DNA of 64,000 bases from Chaetorhynchus papuensis. Lineage: Eukaryota > Chordata > Aves > Passeriformes > Rhipiduridae. The notes under the pieces are model-generated. The model ran no database searches, was not told where the DNA came from, and saw nothing but the letters and a program-made list of their open reading frames with translations. The DNA lies in the NCBI GenBank assembly GCA_013396525.1, contig VWYX01000400.1, positions 570,386 through 634,385 of the forward strand, written 5' to 3'. The position numbers and the translations under genes are program-made. Below, in pieces: positions 60,944-64,000 of the stretch. Every line of letters starts with the position of its first letter. Positions within the stretch are counted from its first letter, which is position 1.

Positions 60944-62006
60944 CTGATTTCCTGACTTGTAGTTATTCTCAGTTATAAATGGAAAGTCATAAATTGGCAG
61001 CTCGAATTAGGCAAAATTTTGTACGTGCAAGCATCAGAAAGAAATAAAATATAGGATTTTTCTCCCACTTGAAATGCCAGGAGAGGCTCTATAGACTGTT
61101 CTGGTCACAGTTCATCTGTTAACATGATGCAGTGAAAGAAGGATATCAATTTTCCAGCTTGTCATGAACTTCCAACATGCAGTAGATGCATTAAACAAGG
61201 AGATTGTAGCCCACATGCCTAAATTGAATATAAGATTAAGAAAGAATTAGGTAACTGTTCCTTTAACGCCCATATTTGCAGCAAAGCCCCAGTGCAGCCA
61301 CAGGATTGCTTTATGTATTAGTTGATTAAACACACAGACTTCCCCCTCAACAGACTCATTTATAAGATGTGTTAATACTGCCAAGGAGGTACAAGCTGAA
61401 GTCAGAAAAAAGTCTACTTTTAGTTTTGTTTTTCTTCCTATACTAGAGTCACAGCTCAGTTGCTATGAATATCCAGACCATTTGACCTCTTCCCTTTAGT
61501 AAAAATCAAACTGCTCATTTAAATGAGAAGGCCATAACCCATTTGAAGACAAGACCTGAACAGCAAAAAAATTATATTACTATCCACTTTTCTCTTTTAA
61601 AAAACACAGTTTAAAATTGATTAAATATACTTTCATGTTTCTGCAGCTCTCTTGCAGCCATGAAAACTGTTCTCATATTCCTTTCTGCTCTTTGTGTAGA
61701 GACTTCCCATGATTATCCAGCTCTCCAGGACACATTCATGAGAACAGTACCTGAACTTACTACTCTACATTCACATATTTACGCCTACAATACTCTGGGT
61801 TTTTTCCTTGTTCACTGGCTGTGAACGGTTTTATGATTTTATAGGGCATAAATACTTAATCTTTGTCACTTCCAAACTTCTTCAAGTTTGTGATAAACAG
61901 CGTATTCACTGTGTAAATCCTTGTTCTTGTGAAGTTATCATTCTCTTTGTCTCATAGAAAAATAATCATTTCACAGTCAGTAAAATCCTAAGTAGTGCTG
62001 ACAAAG
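60938..62006 (-). other. KLHL1: Putative KLHL1 3' untranslated region
   Basis: This is the stretch between the TGA at 62007-62009 and the first canonical AATAAA on the minus strand (TTTATT on plus at 60938-60943). I see no AATAAA or ATTAAA closer to the stop; only weaker TATAAA variants occur (around 61358 and 61843). The region is AT-rich, lacks recognised transposons and has no long ORF. The extent is a guess based only on the signal. Confidence 0.45.
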
Positions 62007-62066
62007 TCATGGTTGTTTGATGACTACAACACAGGCACCAGCTCTTCCAATATTTAAGGAAGCCAT
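62007..62066 (-). CDS. KLHL1: KLHL1 terminal coding exon with stop codon
   Basis: This short exon has 20 codons including TGA. It is too small for ordinary ORF detection and was found by looking for the end of the Kelch domain. On the minus strand a long pyrimidine tract ending in TTTTCTGCAG precedes ATG GCT TCC, and the exon reads MASLNIGRAGACVVVIKQP then stop. It joins the preceding exon in phase 0, giving ...NEWTQ followed by MASLNIGR.... In Kelch propellers the C-terminal strand usually packs into the first blade and closes the ring, and the Gly-Arg-Ala-Gly-Ala-Cys motif fits that role. The KQP ending matches my recollection of KLHL1 rather than KLHL4 or KLHL5. The initial ATG is an internal methionine, not a translation start. 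The 978-bp intron to the previous exon is compact for a gene known to span hundreds of kilobases in mammals. Confidence 0.94.
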   Translation of the reverse strand: MASLNIGRAGACVVVIKQP

Positions 62067-63044
62067 CTGCAGAAAAACAGACACAAATTAACTGAATAGG
62101 ATCAAACCATGCAAAAGATTGCCAAACAGGAACAAGTCACACAAAGATTGTCAAAGTGCTGTGTCAACATTATTTTAATATGGTCAAAACTTATGGGAGT
62201 ATAAACTGCTAAAAATAAATAAAACCCACATTACCCTATTATTGTAATTTAAAATTACTTACACCTGACATCCTTAATTTGAAAGTGTGAGAACAGAAAG
62301 CAGAAATTAATTTAAAGTTGTCATCTGTTTTGCGAACCATTGATATGCAAGGGGTTTCTATATTCTGCAGACTGTGGCTGATGCTTCCACTTTAGTCCTT
62401 GAGGCAAGGTGAAAGCTACCAATACAGAAATATATGGTTCCAGTATTCCTAAACAGGTTCAAGTGCCCTTTAGAATAAGTTTGGCAATTTTAAACACTAT
62501 TCAAGACAAGACAAGGATTAAAACCTTTAGGAGACTGAGTCTTGCTGAAACTATCACAATAGAGTCAGCTTATATGTATGTAATAGCACATTGTAATTAG
62601 TGGCACTGTATAAATCACTACATTGTTTGCATGTCTCCTAACTACCTCTCCAAGCAGGTTTATTAATTGTTTTTAATGTGAACTGGTGTTTTTGCGAAAA
62701 AAGTCTTTCCAAATTAATTTCTTATTTCCTACAGAACTTCATAAAAATGCTCTTCTCATTCATTCACGTAGATGAAAAAGGATGGGCTTCTTTAAAGCAC
62801 ATATGCCTATATTAAAGCTAGACAACAGGAGTTCCCTCTTGCAATCATAAAAAAAAATAAGCTTTCTTGAGGGTAATACATCCCACCTATTTTAAATGCT
62901 CATTTTAGGATAAGATCATGATTTTGAAGTACGCACTTTTCTGCAGTAACTTTAAAGGAAACTCAGAATGGCTAATTCATATATATATATATGTGTGAGT
63001 GTGTGTGTGTGCGTGTGTGTGTGTATAATAAACTTTATAATTAC
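62067..63044 (-). other. KLHL1: Last intron of KLHL1
   Basis: The intron has a GT donor at 63043-63044 and an AG acceptor at 62067-62068 (minus strand), with a clear polypyrimidine tract before the acceptor. It is 978 bp long. It contains the microsatellite at 62979-63025 close to the donor. I see no transposon in it. Confidence 0.88.
62979..63025. repeat. (TA)n(TG)n microsatellite beside the KLHL1 5' splice site
   Basis: A run of AT dinucleotides is followed by TG dinucleotides with a GA and a GC interruption. On the transcribed minus strand it is a CA repeat followed by a TA repeat, beginning about 20 nt after the donor GT. CA-rich intronic tracts near donors are known hnRNP L binding elements in vertebrates; any role here is inference. 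Confidence 0.95.
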
Positions 63045-63216
63045 CTGTGTCCACTCATTAGTTTGAGGGTCATATGCTTCCATAGTGTTCAGGTATGACT
63101 GGCCATCATAGCCACCTACTGCGTACAATTTGTCACCGAGGAGACAAACCCCAACAGCATCTCGAGGCATACTCAGTGGAGCCACCATTGTCCATGTATC
63201 CGTTTTTGGGTCATAT
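63045..63216 (-). CDS. KLHL1: KLHL1 penultimate coding exon (Kelch repeat 6)
   Basis: Kelch-like 1 is a cytoplasmic, neuron-enriched BTB-BACK-Kelch protein that binds actin and modulates voltage-gated calcium channels (family knowledge). Read on the minus strand, this 172-nt exon begins with the third base of a split codon after a pyrimidine-rich CCTCAG acceptor and ends in CAG followed by a GTAATT donor. It encodes the end of one Kelch repeat (YDPKTDTWT) and then a nearly complete repeat containing PRDAVGVCLLGD, LYAVGGYDG and YDPQTNEWTQ. The GG doublet, the spaced Tyr and Trp, and the YDP-x(4)-W pattern are Kelch hallmarks. The paralogues KLHL4 and KLHL5 share most of this block, but the APLSMPRDAVG stretch and the following exon fit KLHL1 best. 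There is no frameshift or stop, so the exon looks functional. The upstream exons with BTB, BACK and Kelch 1-5 lie beyond the right edge. Confidence 0.94.
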
Positions 63217-64000
63217 CTGAGGAAAGAAAAATGAAACTAGGTATGTGGAGAGAAGACAATCATCAATTCATGTTGATTTTCACTTGTATAGAGTCTTTTT
63301 TTTTTCCTGGGGGCGGAAAAAATCCCATAGCATCCTATCCAAAAATATTCTTCCTAACAGCAAAAAGATACAGATTTATTGTCTTCCCAATTCAACCCTC
63401 TAGATGTTGATCAGAAACTTTTGTTCAGCTAACCTTCTAGAATAAACTAAGGTATTTTTAGGATAGTATGTCAGAAAAAGATCTGAGAAAGATATATAAA
63501 AAATAAGTGGATGGATGGATGTATAAATTTTATTTATATGATATGTATGCATTTTAATTAGGGTATTTCTTGTAGCACAAAAAAATAATAGAAATATTTC
63601 TAAAATTAAATTTCACTATATTTTAATTTCTNCTATATTTTAATTTCTGAAATTATACCATACAATAGTAAAAACCTCCCTATGTATTCAGGGAATATGC
63701 TTAACTGTATTAGTCTCCTCCTGATATTTGCTCAAGTAAAGAAATTAATACTGGTTTTAAGACATAATCACCACTGAATTTTTAACTGAGGGTAAAAATC
63801 CTTTTGTATAATGATGGCAATTTAAAAATTAAATATTTAACCTAGCTATTCATTTAGATATTCCTTAACAAGGTAAAATTATTTCAGAAGTCATTCCATT
63901 GTAACTGTTTTGGACATCCATAAACCAGAAATGAATTATCTTTGATAGTTTGTTACCAAGGATGTCTGGAGTATTAGGTTACACTTGATACCTCATTTTT
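63217..64000 (-). other. KLHL1: 3' part of the next KLHL1 intron (truncated by window edge)
   Basis: The AG acceptor for the 63045-63216 exon lies at 63217-63218 (minus strand), with pyrimidines upstream of it. The rest is AT-rich intron with no further exon visible. It contains a short GGAT/ATGG microsatellite at about 63508-63521 and an ambiguous base at 63632. Confidence 0.85.

Noticed and set aside
62952..63044. Reading the Kelch exon on to an in-frame stop past TQ
   Set aside because: The extension translates the GT donor and the CA repeat (TH-rich peptide); the true exon ends at 63045.
62007..63216. KLHL5 or KLHL4 instead of KLHL1
   Set aside because: The terminal MASLNIGR and KQP wording and the gene-desert setting fit KLHL1 better; this rests on remembered sequences, not on a search.
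1..64000. CRISPR arrays, operons, bacterial promoters, rRNA genes
   Set aside because: None are present; the sequence is vertebrate nuclear DNA and the tandem repeats are ordinary microsatellites.

Overview
This is nuclear DNA from a bird, probably a passerine. It is AT-rich, almost devoid of genes, and has no bacterial-style operons. Avian origin is indicated by many CR1 LINE fragments, several ending in the ATTCTATG-type tail typical of birds, and by avian endogenous-retrovirus LTRs. A tRNA-Ile-derived SINE with a CR1 tail (2638-2780) resembles TguSINE1, a family known from passerines; this is the main reason for preferring a songbird relative, and it is an inference from remembered family features.

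The only protein-coding gene I can support lies at the right edge on the minus strand: the last two coding exons of KLHL1 (Kelch-like 1, a BTB-BACK-Kelch actin-binding protein of the brain). The penultimate exon is 63045-63216 and the terminal coding exon is 62007-62066. They are joined in phase 0 across a 978-bp intron with canonical GT-AG sites. The rest of the gene lies beyond position 64000. A (CA)n/(TA)n microsatellite begins about 20 nt inside the intron, next to the 5' splice site. The first AATAAA downstream of the stop is about 1.1 kb away (60938-60943).

Everything left of about 60.9 kb is intergenic desert 3' of KLHL1. Its recognisable content is transposon debris. CR1 fragments are at 30-660, 1590-1803, 5232-5428 (an ORF1 esterase-domain remnant), 7330-8545, 9530-10120 (old), 10370-10795, 23045-23562, 28441-29480, 33888-34622, 38160-38735, 39843-40145, 47400-48060 (old) and 58665-58782. 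LTR pieces are at 22439-22763, 24558-25632, 45513-45905 and probably 27700-28226. Microsatellites, a 220-bp polypyrimidine tract and several perfect hairpins are also present. A diverged pair of about 220-bp direct repeats (18367-18590 and 19954-20182) matches no family I know.

Assembly quality: one 750-bp run of N (40438-41187) and single Ns at 56761 and 63632. The last is flanked by identical 16-mers, which suggests an uncollapsed contig overlap. I found no convincing new biological system. The best second-look items are the unexplained repeat pair, the splice-site-proximal CA repeat in KLHL1, and a few GC-richer islands that may be unclassified retroviral LTRs.
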